Numbered from the stretch's first letter, positions 50,949-61,322 are shown. The stretch is DNA of 64,000 bases from Citrobacter amalonaticus (GCA_028994555.1 JARDVN010000001.1:3906001-3970000), one strand, 5' to 3'. Translations and numbers: made by a program. Notes: generated by a model from the sequence alone, not told the origin.

Positions 50949-52114
50949 ATATTTACGTTTTACGGCTATTAACATCCCCATGATCACGAGTCCGCCCCCC
51001 TGCTGAAGAAATCAGCGCCCAGCTATGAGTTGTCTCCCATAACCAGGTGGCAGTCAGTGAGCCACATGCTCCGCCAATAAACATAACGCACATAAATAAT
51101 GTATTAAGACGGTTTCTGGCATCCGGACGCAAAGAATAAATCGTGTGCTGATTAGCTATCAGTACACATTGCTCACCCGCATCCAGTAGTAGAATGCCCA
51201 CCACCATACCCACAATACTGTTCCATCTCCAAAAAACAGTCCAGGCTAGCAGCATGAGTATCACACCAAAAACAACCATTCGGAATGGTCCCTGACGATC
51301 GCTGAAACTTCCCGCCAGAGGCGCACACAGAATACCGATTAACCCCAAAGCAGCCAGGGCGCCGGTTATCCCTGCACCGTAATCGTAGCGATGAGCTAAC
51401 CAGAAAGGGAGCACGGTCCACAGCACGCTGAAGGAGGCAAACAGCATTGCTTGTGTAAGAGTTGCACCACGCACCTGCGGCTCGTTTTTCCACAGCAGTC
51501 CTAATGAACGTAATACCGCCAGATAGTTAAACTTTGGCGTTGACAACGACTGAGTAGGCAAAATGCGTAAGATGAAAAATATAGCCAGCAATGTCATGAT
51601 CGCGCCGGATAAAAAAGACGCCACGCCAGCCGAAATACTGACCAATAAGGCCTCCGATAGCCCGGCCAGCAAGGATACCTGCCAGGACACCGCTCATCAC
51701 CGTACCAACGGTTTTACCTCGTGCAGAAGTTCTTGAGAGCGAGGCGGCAAGCGGCACTATCTGTTGAGCTACTGTTGCAGCCATCCCGGTAAGGAAGGAG
51801 AAGAACACCAACACTGTCGCCGTTGGGGATAACATCATGCCGATCATTGCCAGGAAAAGCACCTGCGCTTGACGCAGGATAAGCCGCTGACGTTCAATAT
51901 AATCGCCCAGGGGGATCAGAAAGAATAAGCCCACCGCATAGCCTACCTGGGTGACCATGGGGATCAAAGAAACAGCTCCCCATTCATTGGGAAATGATCC
52001 GGCAATTAAATTCAGGACAGATTGATTAAAATAAATATTAGCCACAACAATACAACAAATAATCCCCAGCATAAGAATCCTGGTAGAAGAAAGCTCGTGA
52101 TTGTCCGAACGCAT
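50925..52114 (-). CDS. MFS transporter (two frameshifts)
   Basis: Removing one base from the A run 51611-51616 and the C run 50995-51000 gives 395 residues with twelve membrane segments. IIPLGDYIERQRLILRQAQV-like loop 2-3 (PLGDYIERQRL is visible), ARGKTVGTVMSGVLAGILAG, LAGSFSDRQGPFRMVV loop 8-9. Looks like a drug or aromatic-compound exporter of the YnfM/AraJ type. Its restored end overlaps the end of the large regulator by 24 bases, a convergent overlap. Confidence 0.85.
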
Positions 52115-52286
52115 TGACCACTCCTGGCACTAAACTCAATATTGTCTGGAGTATAAGCAAAGGCGACACCCAACTCTTTGACCGCTTTTTTCAGACATCT
52201 GAATTCTGATGCACAAGCTCCTGAAAAAGAGATTTGTTACTAATACTGCTCATGTTATTGACTGTGCTTAACTTGAGGAGCAACAA

Positions 52287-53094
52287 ATGGATTTAAAACT
52301 GACTGGAAAAGTGGCTCTGGTAACTGGAGCCCGTACCGGAATTGGTTTCAGCATTTGTGAAGAATTGGCCGTGAATGGTGTGCATTTAGTCATGGTGGCC
52401 AGACGAGAACCTGAGCTGATTCTTGCTGCGAAAAAAATTTCAGAGAAATACGGTGTTTCGGTGCTGCCTATTGCCGGGGATGTGACTGATCCCAAACTAC
52501 CTTCTTTAGTGGTTGAACAAGCGGAAAAAGTTTTTCAGCGTATTGATTTACTGGTGAACAATGCCGGAAGAGCCCATGCGGGCACGCTGTTAACCACTTC
52601 GGAAGAAGACTGGCAGATAATGACTGAGACCAAATTCTCCGCCATGCGACGTTTTTGTAAGGTAATCATCCCCGGGATGCAGAGACGAAACTGGGGGGCG
52701 TATTGTCAATATCTCATCCATTGGCGGTATCTACCCTAATCCGCAACTTACCGTCTCACACGCACTGAGCGCCGCTATCAACAACCTGACCCGTAGTTTA
52801 GCACTTAGCGTGGCTCCGGATGGCATTCTGGTCAATGCGATCGGAGTGGGTGCTGTCGCGACGGATAACTGGGCGCAGAACATGCTACCGAATGTTCGCA
52901 ATCGTCGTCCTGAACTGGCTGACAGAACAGACGAAGAGGTAATGGCATTACTGGGTAAAGAGAAAACGCCTGTGGGCCGCTTTGGACTTCCTGAAGATAT
53001 TGCTGCAATTGCTGCGTTCCTACTTTCTGGGAGGAATCAGTTTGTTACTGGACAGACAATTGAAGCATCAGGCGGAGCAGACAGATTTATGTAA
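52287..53094 (+). CDS. Short-chain dehydrogenase-like protein lacking the Tyr/Lys pair (frameshifted)
   Basis: Removing one G from 52693-52698 gives 268 residues. Cofactor site TGARTGIG (about 13-20), DVTD near 70, NNAGRAHAG near 93, Ser in VNISSIGG. Where other SDRs have YxxxK the sequence reads TVSHALSAAINNL, so Tyr and Lys are both missing. Either it is not a normal oxidoreductase (binding or regulatory role) or it uses other residues. It is divergent from the MFS gene with GAGGAG before the ATG. Confidence 0.8.
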
Positions 53095-53191
53095 TGTCTT
53101 CCATTCAACTTAAATAATGTTTGAGAATTGAATTAGTTTAACCTGATATTTGTTCTTCTTTTCAATCACTGCGAAATATGAGGCCGGATAT

Positions 53192-53303
53192 GGGGGGGCT
53201 GAAACGCTAAGAAGCCCCCCGCGCCAATATAATCCAAATATTATAACGTAATAAATCCCGCACCATGAAATTAATTTCACTGGAAAATTCATGGTATTTT
53301 TTT
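53192..53303. repeat. Two hairpins upstream of an orphan gene
   Basis: First hairpin: GGGGGGCT (53193-53200) with AGCCCCCC (53213-53220), 12-base loop, no T run. Second: ACCATGAA (53262-53269) with TTCATGGT (53288-53295), followed by ATTTTTTT, a terminator-like form. They separate the SDR gene from the gene at 53332; the second is 29 bases from its start and could act as terminator or attenuator. Confidence 0.5.
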
Positions 53304-53331
53304 AAAAAAATAGAAATAGAGGCAAACCACT

Positions 53332-54252
53332 ATGTCAAAAAAACAAACACTATCAAATACAAACTATAGTTCGCCTGACTGGCTGACTATCCGTGAAGCA
53401 GTCGAAGTGATAAATAAAAAAGGACTGAAAATTAAAAAAAAAGTGACATTTACAAGCATGCATTACATGGCAGCATTCATCTCTCTATTTACTTTCAGTC
53501 GCCAATTACATTACGAAAAATACAGAGGTCGGGCTACAAAGTAAGGCTCAGACCATGTGATATGTCATCAATAAATCGTTTATGCCTTCTTGACAAAAAA
53601 GCGTTTATTGAAGGACATAATTTTATTGTTAGCACTACTGGCAAATATATCATCCCCACAGAGAGAGTTATTGACACTCTATTGATTGGATATGAATATG
53701 TTCTAGTACAAAAATTACTTGCCCAATCTCTTAAAATACCATTACCTGTAACAGGAGCTATTGATTTTAATCATGGCATAACAGTTAGCTTACAAGGAGA
53801 ACCATTTCAACTATTCGATAAAATGACATGGGAAGAAAGAATAACACAAAAAATTATGCAACTCCCTAAAAACATTTCACCATATGTACATAAAGAGATA
53901 TTCTCAAAGAGGATAAATAATTACCTGGGGAAAGAGTATTTCCCGGCTCATATTTTACCTCGGGATGCCTGGTTTGTTATTCGACACACTGAACTTGATA
54001 AAGTCATTGACATCATAACCAATAGCAGAGTGCCCCCCATTATCTGCAACGCGAATATCAACACCACTATCTCGTTTTTTCTGGCTGGCCTGTAAAAACA
54101 ATGAAGTCATCCGTCCATTAATTAGTAAACCGTACAAACTACTATCTATTTTCGAACAATGGGCATCTGACGAAGGCATTACCGACAGGCTCAGTGGTGA
54201 TACGTTAAAAACTGCACTCGTACGCGGTTCCCCCACATCAATGTCGGATTGA
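53332..54252 (+). CDS. Hypothetical protein with N-terminal HTH (two frameshifts)
   Basis: Removing two A from the 9-base run 53434-53442 and one C from 54033-54038 gives about 305 residues. The N-terminal part (DWLTIREAVEVINKKGLKIK, SDIYKHALHGSIHLSIYFQS) looks like a HTH or excisionase-like domain. The rest has LCLLDKKAFIEGHNFIVSTT, FDKMTWEERITQKIMQLP and SRFFWLACKNNEVIRPLIS, which I remember vaguely from unnamed enterobacterial island genes. Function unknown. The gene is much richer in A and T than its neighbours, a sign of foreign origin. Confidence 0.65.
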
Positions 54253-54824
54253 CGCAAGTGAATTTTACCAAACCCAAATGTCCGTATTAAGGACCCTAAA
54301 ATCAGTAATACGGACATAATTAGTTTTTTTGACTCTTTTTTCCTTGTCACCTCAAGGGATATTATATTTCTGCATTACGGGTATAAATACATATCATCAA
54401 TTACCAAGCATTAGAAATGTAAAAACAAAATAGTACTTAAATGCTCACAACCCCACACATACATAAAGCCACCCCTTATTCAAGGAGGATTTAGCCGACC
54501 TGCATAGGTTCGATCGAATCCAAAATGCGAAAAATAGATTAACCTTAATTTATCCAACCATTAAATACACACATGGGTTCGTAATTATATTCCAATTAAT
54601 TAATCTAAAATTTACTCACCAATACATTACACATGCAAAAACACGAAAACATACATTGCACAGAAAGACTTAGATTCATTTACAATGAAATAAATGAGTG
54701 ATTTCATTTCGCTCAACAAATATATAACTGAGGTACTAAGGCCATGATTACTAGATGAACCCGTCCATAATCCAGATAGTTACTAAAGATTTAAAAACTC
54801 ATCCTTATGATACGAGTAATTACC
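54253..54824. other. Gene-free AT-rich stretch
   Basis: 572 bases with no open frame that I can support on either strand. It starts with a strong hairpin (54278-54317). The rest is AT-rich; GGAGGAT at 54485 is not followed by a usable start. A short remnant of a lost gene or a control region for the two flanking, converging genes are both possible. Confidence 0.5.
54278..54328. terminator. Hairpin with T tract after the orphan gene
   Basis: ATGTCCGTATTA (54278-54289) and TAATACGGACAT (54306-54317) form a perfect 12-base stem with a 16-base loop, followed by AATTAGTTTTTTTG. It lies 26 bases after the restored stop of the orphan gene. The long loop is unusual for a terminator. Confidence 0.6.
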
Positions 54825-55182
54825 TTACTCCCTAGTAGACTTGCTTTTAATATTTACGGCCTTTTTTCTATACCGGTGCGGGGGGGACATTATACCTTTT
54901 CCGAAATGCCCTGGTTAATGATTGCTGAGAGTCAAAGCCAAATCGCATCGCGATGTTTATCAAAGGTTCATTTGTTGTGATAACAGCCTCTAAAATAAGA
55001 CATAATTTTTTCTCTCTGATAAAACCTCCCAGGCTCTGCCCTGTTTCAGAAAAAAACAGTCTCTGCAAATGCCATTTTGAATATCCGGACCTGATAGCCA
55101 CATCATCAATTTTTAGTGGCATCTCTATATTTTTGTTTATCCAGATAATTAAGTCATTTACAAAATCTTTTCTGTTTTTCAT
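54825..55182 (-). CDS. MarA/SoxS/RamA-like AraC-family regulator (frameshifted at G7)
   Basis: Removing one base from the run at 54880-54886 gives 118 residues, the size of single-domain MarA-type activators. KIDDVAIRSGYSKWHLQRLF is the first HTH (SGYSKWHLQR is shared with RamA/SoxS) and FGFDSQQSLTRAFRKRYNVP the second. No ligand domain. Such proteins raise drug efflux. It lies next to an efflux cassette read in the same direction, 113 bases before the membrane-fusion gene end. Confidence 0.85.
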
Positions 55183-55294
55183 AACCGAAACCTTAGAATT
55201 ACTCTACTAGAAATACATTTTCATCAGGCATATAGATCAAGAGCTGACAATCCCTAAGTTCTGCATAAATCCTCAATAGAAACCATACTTTTTA

Positions 55295-56159
55295 TTATGG
55301 TGTGATGGATATACTCGCAGACAGTCCAGCCACCAATTCAACTCCCTCCGGCAATCTGTCAATATGAATCCGAACCGGGATACGCTGCGCGAGCCGCACC
55401 CAGCTAAAGGTTGGCTCGACATTAGGCAGGCCAAGCCCCCCCGGTCTCGTCATTGTTATCATCTATTCCGCGTCCGATACTCTCAACATGACCCGTGATC
55501 ACCGGCTTAAATCCCATCAGCGTAATGTGTGCAGTATTTCCCGTGCGGATATGTTGCAACTTAGTCTCTTCAAAATAGCCAACCACCCAAAAACTATTGG
55601 CATCAATGATGGAAACTTTAGTTTCTCCCGCTGTGGCATAGTCACCAGGGCGAAGCCGCAAATGTGTGACATAGCCCGTAACCGGTGACCGAACAATAGC
55701 ATGCGATAAGTTAAGCTCTGCAAGGTCCAGCGCAGCCAGTGCACCGTGGTAATTAGCCGCAGCGACGCTGGCTGCGCTGGCTGTTTGTTGTAAATCCTCG
55801 CTGGAAATCACCCCTTTAATCTGAGAGCGTCGCCTCGCCGCATCCTGGCGCATCAGCATTTCATGACGTTTCGCCTCAACATCAGCCTGGGCGCTGACCA
55901 CTGCCAACCTCAACCAGTGCGGGTCAATGGAATAGAGCACATCGCCCCGATTAACCCACTGATTATCGCGGACGGCCACATTCAGAACCGGTCCAGAGAC
56001 ATCCGGCGCAATCTGAACCACATCCGCACGAACCCGACCATCGCGGGTCCAGGGGGTTTGCACATAATGTTTCCAGAGAATAAAAGCCAAAAGCGTAGCA
56101 ACCGCCACAGCGCTGAGCGTCAGCAAATAGCGGCCCAGTAGAGAAAGTAACGATTTCAT
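55295..56159 (-). CDS. HlyD-type membrane fusion protein, AaeA-like (frameshifted at C7)
   Basis: Removing one base from the run at 55436-55442 gives 287 residues. One N-terminal membrane segment (LLTLSAVAVATLLAFILWKH), barrel-sandwich part (DGRVRADVVQIAPDVSGPVL), a helical hairpin (about 80-150) and the second half (ATAGETKVSIIDANSFWVVG). It links the FUSC pump to the outer membrane. ATG overlaps the DUF1656 stop. Confidence 0.88.
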
Positions 56160-56371
56160 TTTAAAAACCCCAGTTCGGTCAGTCCCTGCAATAACAGGTA
56201 AAAAGTAATAATAAAGATGGAAAAATCGATCATCGGGCGAAACGGCAAGCGACGGTAACCCTTGCTTAGCGAGAAAAGCTGCACGAGTAATAGCGTACAG
56301 GTGAGCGCGACGAGGGAAATTAACAGTAGACCGGGTACAAAAACGCCCTCAATATTGAAATCATTGATCAT
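56156..56371 (-). CDS. DUF1656 small membrane protein (AaeX-like)
   Basis: 71 residues, two membrane segments (GVFVPGLLLISLVALTCTLL and DFSIFIITFYLLLQGL). DUF1656 proteins go with HlyD/FUSC pumps. Overlaps the FUSC end by 11 bases and the HlyD start by 4 bases. Confidence 0.9.
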   Translation of the reverse strand: MINDFNIEGVFVPGLLLISLVALTCTLLLVQLFSLSKGYRRLPFRPMIDFSIFIITFYLLLQGLTELGFLK

Positions 56372-58339
56372 CGACAGGCTCCATTTCCTGAGTGCTTAAT
56401 GCGCAGTACAGATCAACCAGTTGATTAACATGATGCCGCGATAGTTCATCTGCTACGGACAGGCTACGCTCAGTCAGGCTGACAATCCGTTCAAGTAAGG
56501 TGTTAATATCCGTCGAGTGTGTAAGACAATTGAGAACCTCTTTTATTTCTTTGTCTGCATGCGCATCCCATCGGCGTAATCGCATTACACACAGGCCTAT
56601 ACGCAGGGTGTGCAAAAGATGATTCAATGCCTGTTCTGATGACTGTCCGCTGCGCGGCAAACGTGGCAGTATCAACGCAGCCCGATCGATCATCAGGTTG
56701 ATCCAGAGAGTTTCATCAGTATTCAACACACCTTTCACGCTGCGGTTAATATCGCGCTGGCATAATTTAAGCAGGCGATTTATTGCCGCATCTGCCTGCA
56801 CAGTCTGCAGAAAGCCCATGCTGAATACCGCAAAGCCAGTTGCAGAAAATAATGCGATAGAGGTATTCACCGCCACGGCAAAATCCCCGCTGTAATGAGC
56901 ACCCAGCTCGCACAAAATAGGCAGCGTCAGTGTGATCCCCATCGCCATAAACGTGGTGGGCGGCCTTGCCTGGAGCGATCCGGCAAGCAGATATACCGGA
57001 GCTAGAACCACTACCAGCACGATAAAATCACTGACTTGCGGTAGGAGAAAGAAGCTGTAAATCAGGCTTATCACAACTCCCCAGAGGGAACCAATGATGT
57101 ATTTCACAATATGCGGGGCAGGCGTATCGAAGCTGCCAAACAGTGTGCAACAAACGCCAAGGATAGATACTGCCGTACCGCCATCAGGCCATGCCGAGAA
57201 AATCCACACCATGCAGCCGCTCAAAATGATGGTGAAAGCGCCCAATGCGGTGCGGGCAGCAGTAAGAGGATCGCGGTGGAATACATACCCTTTCACGGTA
57301 TTCATTTCTGAGTGCGCAGGCATCTGATTCGCGTGATGAATGGCATCCGAAAGACGATAGCACTGCTGCACGAGGACAATGGCCTCTGTCAGGTAGCGCA
57401 TAAAACTTACATGCAGTGCTTCTACAAACGTCAACTCATGTACGACATAGCGCTGCAGTAATTTTTCACTGCGTTTTTTGAGCTCTTCCCCCCTCGCTTT
57501 TAAATTTTCCTTCATCTTTGCAGGCCAGCCAGACCTCAACATCATCCATTAAAATTTGCACATCGAAAGGTATCTTCGCTATCAGCGCTAAACGGTCACG
57601 TAACTCACAGTTAACAATGACTAATCGCGCAAGCCTGTCATGAAGCCTTTTTCTCGCTTGCCGGACCGGTACAGAGAACGCAAAATCATAAGGGATATGA
57701 TGGCTGATGCCCTGCAGGAACTGCAATGCCAGTGCCATATGCAGCGGCGAGGAAACAGGATCGGGTTTGCCTGTTAAAGTCTCTGCGATACGCTGTCGCG
57801 CCGCGAGCAGCGTCTGCGATAATTTACTGTTGAACTGGCCTGAGATGCGCGCGGGCAATACATAGCGATGGATAAGTGCCGCGCAGAAGATACCGATCAT
57901 GATTTCCTGTACCCGAGTGATAGCGATTTCAAAAATCGCGCCAGGATCGGATACAGCAGGGAAGCCAATCAGACTCGCAGTGTAACCAGCAAGGACAAAA
58001 CCATAGGCCCGGGGCGTACGTTCCAGCAAGGACAAATAGAGGCAGAATGTAATCCAGCCTGCCAGTATCACGCTGCAAAATACGGGGGGAATTCACGAAC
58101 GTGGGTACAATTAATACCGTCATGCCAGCGCCAATTACCGTTCCCACCAGACGATACAAACTTCTGCTTAGCGATGCTCCGACGGAGGTTTGGGAAACAA
58201 TATATACGGTGATAATTGCCCAGGAAGGCCGCTCCAGGCCAATTGATAATGCAATATAGTATGCGAGCATCGCAGCGGTAAAACTCTTCGCCGAATAGAG
58301 CAGAGCGTTCGCATCATTCAGTAGTGAAGGAGAAGCCAT
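56361..58339 (-). CDS. FUSC-family efflux pump, AaeB-like (two frameshifts)
   Basis: Removing one base from 58084-58089 (G) and 57488-57493 (C) gives about 658 residues, near AaeB (655). Two membrane blocks of the FUSC type: N-terminal SFTAAMLAYYIALSIGLERP, TVYIVSQTSVGASLSRSLYR, and a second one (RTALGAFTIILSGCMVWIFS, VAVNTSIALFSATGFAVFSM), split by a soluble helical part. AaeB exports aromatic carboxylic acids. Gene order here is pump, DUF1656, fusion protein, unlike aaeXAB. I chose the ATG at 58339 (MASPSLLNDA). Confidence 0.87.
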
Positions 58340-58478
58340 ACCGTGAAGACGATGGCATATCGTGTGTAAAAAAATGAAAGTAACTCGCGTTAATTTTTTC
58401 ATGCCGGAAATTATTACCGGCTTGCATATCTACTTAAATACTCTATTCTGTCAAAAAATACCTAAATGTTGCCAATCT

Positions 58479-59287
58479 ATGTTACCCCCACTTGCCAATA
58501 CGCTGTTCGATCCGGATACCACCTCCTGCCCCGCAGTCGCGCGTCATTTGGATTTTGTCGATTACGCGGCCGAAGTGCCTGTGCATACGCACCGCAAAGG
58601 GCAATTGATTATTGCCCTCTATGGAGCGGTCATTTGTCGCGCCGAAAATGATATCTGGATCGTGCCGCCTGATTGTGCCGTCTGGATCCCTGGGGGAGTG
58701 CCGCACAGCGCAAAAGCTACTTGGAATGCGCATCTCAACTATCTTTTTTATCGAGCCTGGAGCCGCCGAGCTGCCGGAGCGATGCTGCACTCTGGCCATT
58801 TCTGGTCTGATCAAAGAACTCATTGCCCGTTTAACCCACGAGGGCGTCGGATACCCACCAGAAAGCCATCTAGCCAGACTGACCAGAGTAACACTTGATG
58901 AATTAGCCACCATGCCTCAGCAGAAACTGAGCCTCCCTGTGTCGTCGCATCCTAAAATCCGCGCCATGGCCGATGCTCTGGTCAGTCAACCTGATGACCG
59001 AAGCACATTCAAAACATGGGCAAAAAAGACTGGCGCTTAGCGAGCGTTCTCTCGCGCGTTTAATGCTGCGCGAAACCGGGTTGACGTTCGGACGCTGGCG
59101 TCAGCAACTGCAACTGATAATTGCTCTCCGGGAACTGGCTAGCGGCGTTTCGGTTCAGAATGTTGCAGCTAATCTGGGGTATGAATCGGTTAATGCGTTT
59201 ATCACCATGTTCAAAAAAACCATGGGCAGTACACCCGCACACTATTTTGCCGAACGGAAAACAAGCGCACACTTAACCGATATTTAG
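58479..59287 (+). CDS. AraC-family regulator with cupin domain (two frameshifts)
   Basis: Removing one T from 58744-58749 and one A from 59022-59027 gives 268 residues. Cupin part: VPVHTHRKGQLIIALYGAVI, WIPGGVPHSAKATWN. C-terminal HTHs: LALSERSLARLMLRETGLTF, VQNVAANLGYESVNAFITMF. Divergent from the FUSC operon, so it probably controls it, as AaeR-like or YdeO-like regulators do for pumps. The cupin may bind the exported acid. Confidence 0.87.
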
Positions 59288-59315
59288 CGACATCAGGTTT
59301 TCCAAGAAACCAGAG

Positions 59316-59571
59316 GTGAGTCATAGAGCTGCCATATCCGTCTCCCTATGCGGGGGGATCACACTACAGAATCTTTACCGCATGGAACCTCCAGCCAGGA
59401 CTATATTGCCTCAGCCGCCTTAACGATAAAAAGAATCAAAGGACGGTATTATATCTGTTGGATCGGTCTATACATGATCGGGAAGCACAATCAATTCAGC
59501 ATTGTGTTAAGGAAGTAGTTGAGCATATATGTTTCGACCACACAGAACACTTCTATGGCGATGCTTCATAG
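59316..59571 (+). CDS. Possible small gene, GTG start, with a G6 frameshift
   Basis: If the G run at 59352-59357 is one base too long, a frame from GTG 59316 gives about 84 residues: MSHRAAISVSLCGGSHYRIF, AWNLQPGLYCLSRLNDKKNQ, LYLLDRSIHDREAQSIQHCV, then a TAG at 59569. The pattern matches other broken genes here and the sequence looks protein-like. There is only a weak AGAGG before the start. Not recognised; a remnant is equally possible. Confidence 0.35.
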
Positions 59572-59894
59572 CGCATTACCGCCACAGTGGTAACGCCCCC
59601 CCCCCCCCTGACTGAAATTCACAATGAATGTATTTAACCGCATCTTTTTATTGTCCTCATTATCACGCTAAGTCATGACACCATTGCAGCAGCGAAACGC
59701 TGAAAACTACACAGCAGCACAACTATCCTTCTCCACATCCTTATACAACTAATAACTTATTATTTATTCACTACAAAACCGTACTAAGGATCTTCCCATC
59801 AGTAATAAGGTGCTATCGGCTTTTCCTAAGCTTACTGCTGTGTTCTTTTATTTTCTCTGGACATGCACCAGTCATTCCACAATAGGAGAATACA
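59572..59894. other. Gap with a long C run
   Basis: 323 bases without a gene. It contains a run of 13 C (59596-59608), the longest homopolymer in the window, and AT-rich sequence up to the AlpA-like gene. AGGAG before 59895 is the ribosome site of that gene. Nothing else seen. Confidence 0.5.
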
Positions 59895-60080
59895 ATGACA
59901 TCACATCAGTTGTTACGTTTAAAACAGGTCGAAGAAAAAACCGGTTTGAAACGCTCTCAAATTTACTTGTATATGAAAAATGGTTCGTTCCCACGTTCAA
60001 TAAAAATTGGCCCGGCCAGTGTGGCCTGGCTCGAATCGGAAATTGATGAATGGATCAACCTTAAGTTAGCCGGACGTTAG
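59895..60080 (+). CDS. AlpA-family excisionase/regulator
   Basis: 61 residues. LLRLKQVEEKTGLKRSQIYL followed by FPRSIKIGPASVAWLESEID is the full AlpA/excisionase winged helix. In ICEs such proteins aid excision or switch on transfer genes. AGGAGA lies before its ATG; the next gene is 61 bases away in the same direction. Confidence 0.93.
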   Translation: MTSHQLLRLKQVEEKTGLKRSQIYLYMKNGSFPRSIKIGPASVAWLESEIDEWINLKLAGR

Positions 60081-60141
60081 ATCAGTTAAAAATGTCCGTT
60101 TATTTGCTCAACTTTTCCATATGGATTGAGGAGATAACAGA

Positions 60142-60726
60142 ATGATTCCATTAATTAATTACACCATCTTAACTGATGCATTGCACGCTCTGAAAGAAGG
60201 CAATATTCGTCACTGTAAATCCCTCGGATTTACTTTCGACGAAATGAATGCTCTTAATCAGTTATCACTCGATGAACTGTTTACGGTCAGCCGGGCGGCA
60301 GTTCCCTTTGTTTCGGTCAGTGTCCGCCATGATGTTCTGCATCATTTACTGGCGCAGGCCCGCCAGGAATACCAGCATCAACAGGAGATTAACCGTGCTA
60401 TCCGCCTGGGTGGCTCTATCTCGTTGCTCAACCACTATTTTGGCCTGACATCAAATGAAGTCTGCCTTCGTCGCCGGTTGCTGAGTGTCAGCGTGCCGTA
60501 TGGGCGGACGCCTGAACCAGATGAAGAGACAGATGCCGAAATCTGGAGGCAATGGCAAAAATGTCGGGTGGATAACCTTGAATCCTCCGACGCGCTGGCC
60601 GCCATGATGCAGGTGACGGAAAAGCTATTGCCGGACGCCGAAGGTCTGTCTCTCACCACCATCTGGAAGCGCATCACACTCTGCGAAAAGGAAGCCGCCA
60701 ACAGGAGGGCATCAAATGCCGGATGA
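60142..60726 (+). CDS. DUF2857 family ICE protein
   Basis: 194 residues. LKEGNIRHCKSLGFTFDEMN, ALNQLSLDELFTVSRAAVPF and INRAIRLGGSISLLNHYFGL are the marks of the DUF2857 family, found in ICEs of the SPI-7 and ICEKp kinds and often called an STY-type regulator. FlhC-like features have been suggested for it; I do not know proof. Overlaps the zinc-finger gene by 11 bases. Confidence 0.85.
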   Translation: MIPLINYTILTDALHALKEGNIRHCKSLGFTFDEMNALNQLSLDELFTVSRAAVPFVSVSVRHDVLHHLLAQARQEYQHQQEINRAIRLGGSISLLNHYFGLTSNEVCLRRRLLSVSVPYGRTPEPDEETDAEIWRQWQKCRVDNLESSDALAAMMQVTEKLLPDAEGLSLTTIWKRITLCEKEAANRRASNAG

Positions 60727-60925
60727 GATCGACCGCGATCAGGAGTTCAATGAACAACGACTGGAAGAGATGATTGAACAGAGCCGTTTCAAACCAGGAA
60801 CAACACCATCATTATTCCACTGCCGTTTATGCGGTAAACCTATTCCTGAAAAACGACGGCAGGCACTACCAGGCGTAACAACCTGTACGGAATGTCAGGA
60901 TAAACTTGAACGCCGTCGTTGTTAA
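60716..60925 (+). CDS. TraR/DksA-type zinc-finger protein
   Basis: 69 residues. CRLCGKPIPEKRRQALPGVT followed by TCTECQDKLERR gives the C4 zinc finger. The N-terminal EFNEQRLEEMIEQSR helix is short. Like TraR it may bind RNA polymerase and change transcription during transfer. Starts inside the end of the DUF2857 gene. Confidence 0.88.
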   Translation: MPDEIDRDQEFNEQRLEEMIEQSRFKPGTTPSLFHCRLCGKPIPEKRRQALPGVTTCTECQDKLERRRC

Positions 60926-61322
60926 ATGTGAACCAAAAGACGTATGAGTAATAAATGCTCATACGTCTTTATCTGTATCAGAAAGTAAAAATAAACCCCC
61001 ATAATTTACTTCAACTTCCTTTCCTGCTCTCCAATTTCTTTATTTATCCATCCGACTAACTCTTTCATTTTTGTTTTGAGTTTATCGTTTATGACTCGAT
61101 CCAGCCCCCCTCATGCTGAACACGCCATTACAGAATGGTTGCCCTAATGGACGTTAATTCGTCCGGGCCGGGTATTGCTCTTTAATAATACGGAACGGGC
61201 TGTCACAAAACCACAATTCAGGGTGCCGCTGAATGTTCTCGCTGACCCGTTAAAACCGGAATGCAGAATCGGGACGTGATCGAAAAATATTATTTTCTAC
61301 CATTTTATTAAAAGGGCTCATC
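60926..61322. other. Intergenic region with hairpins before the transfer genes
   Basis: 397 bases without a gene. AAAGACGTATGAG (60936-60948) and CTCATACGTCTTT (60958-60970) form a perfect 13-base stem with a 9-base loop, probably a terminator for the regulator operon. A second small repeat GGACG/CGTCC lies at 61149-61164. The rest may hold the promoter of the vir operon; an oriT is possible, but relaxase genes are not in the window. Confidence 0.55.
60936..60970. terminator. Perfect 13-base stem-loop after the zinc-finger gene
   Basis: AAAGACGTATGAG and CTCATACGTCTTT around TAATAAATG. A-rich left and T-rich right arms allow use in both directions. It lies 10 bases behind the stop of the zinc-finger gene. 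Confidence 0.75.

Noticed and set aside
26490..58749. Phase variation by poly-G/C tracts in many genes
   Set aside because: Runs of A and T are affected too, as are single-copy flagellar genes and a tRNA. Phase-variable genes would not include nearly all long runs of the window.
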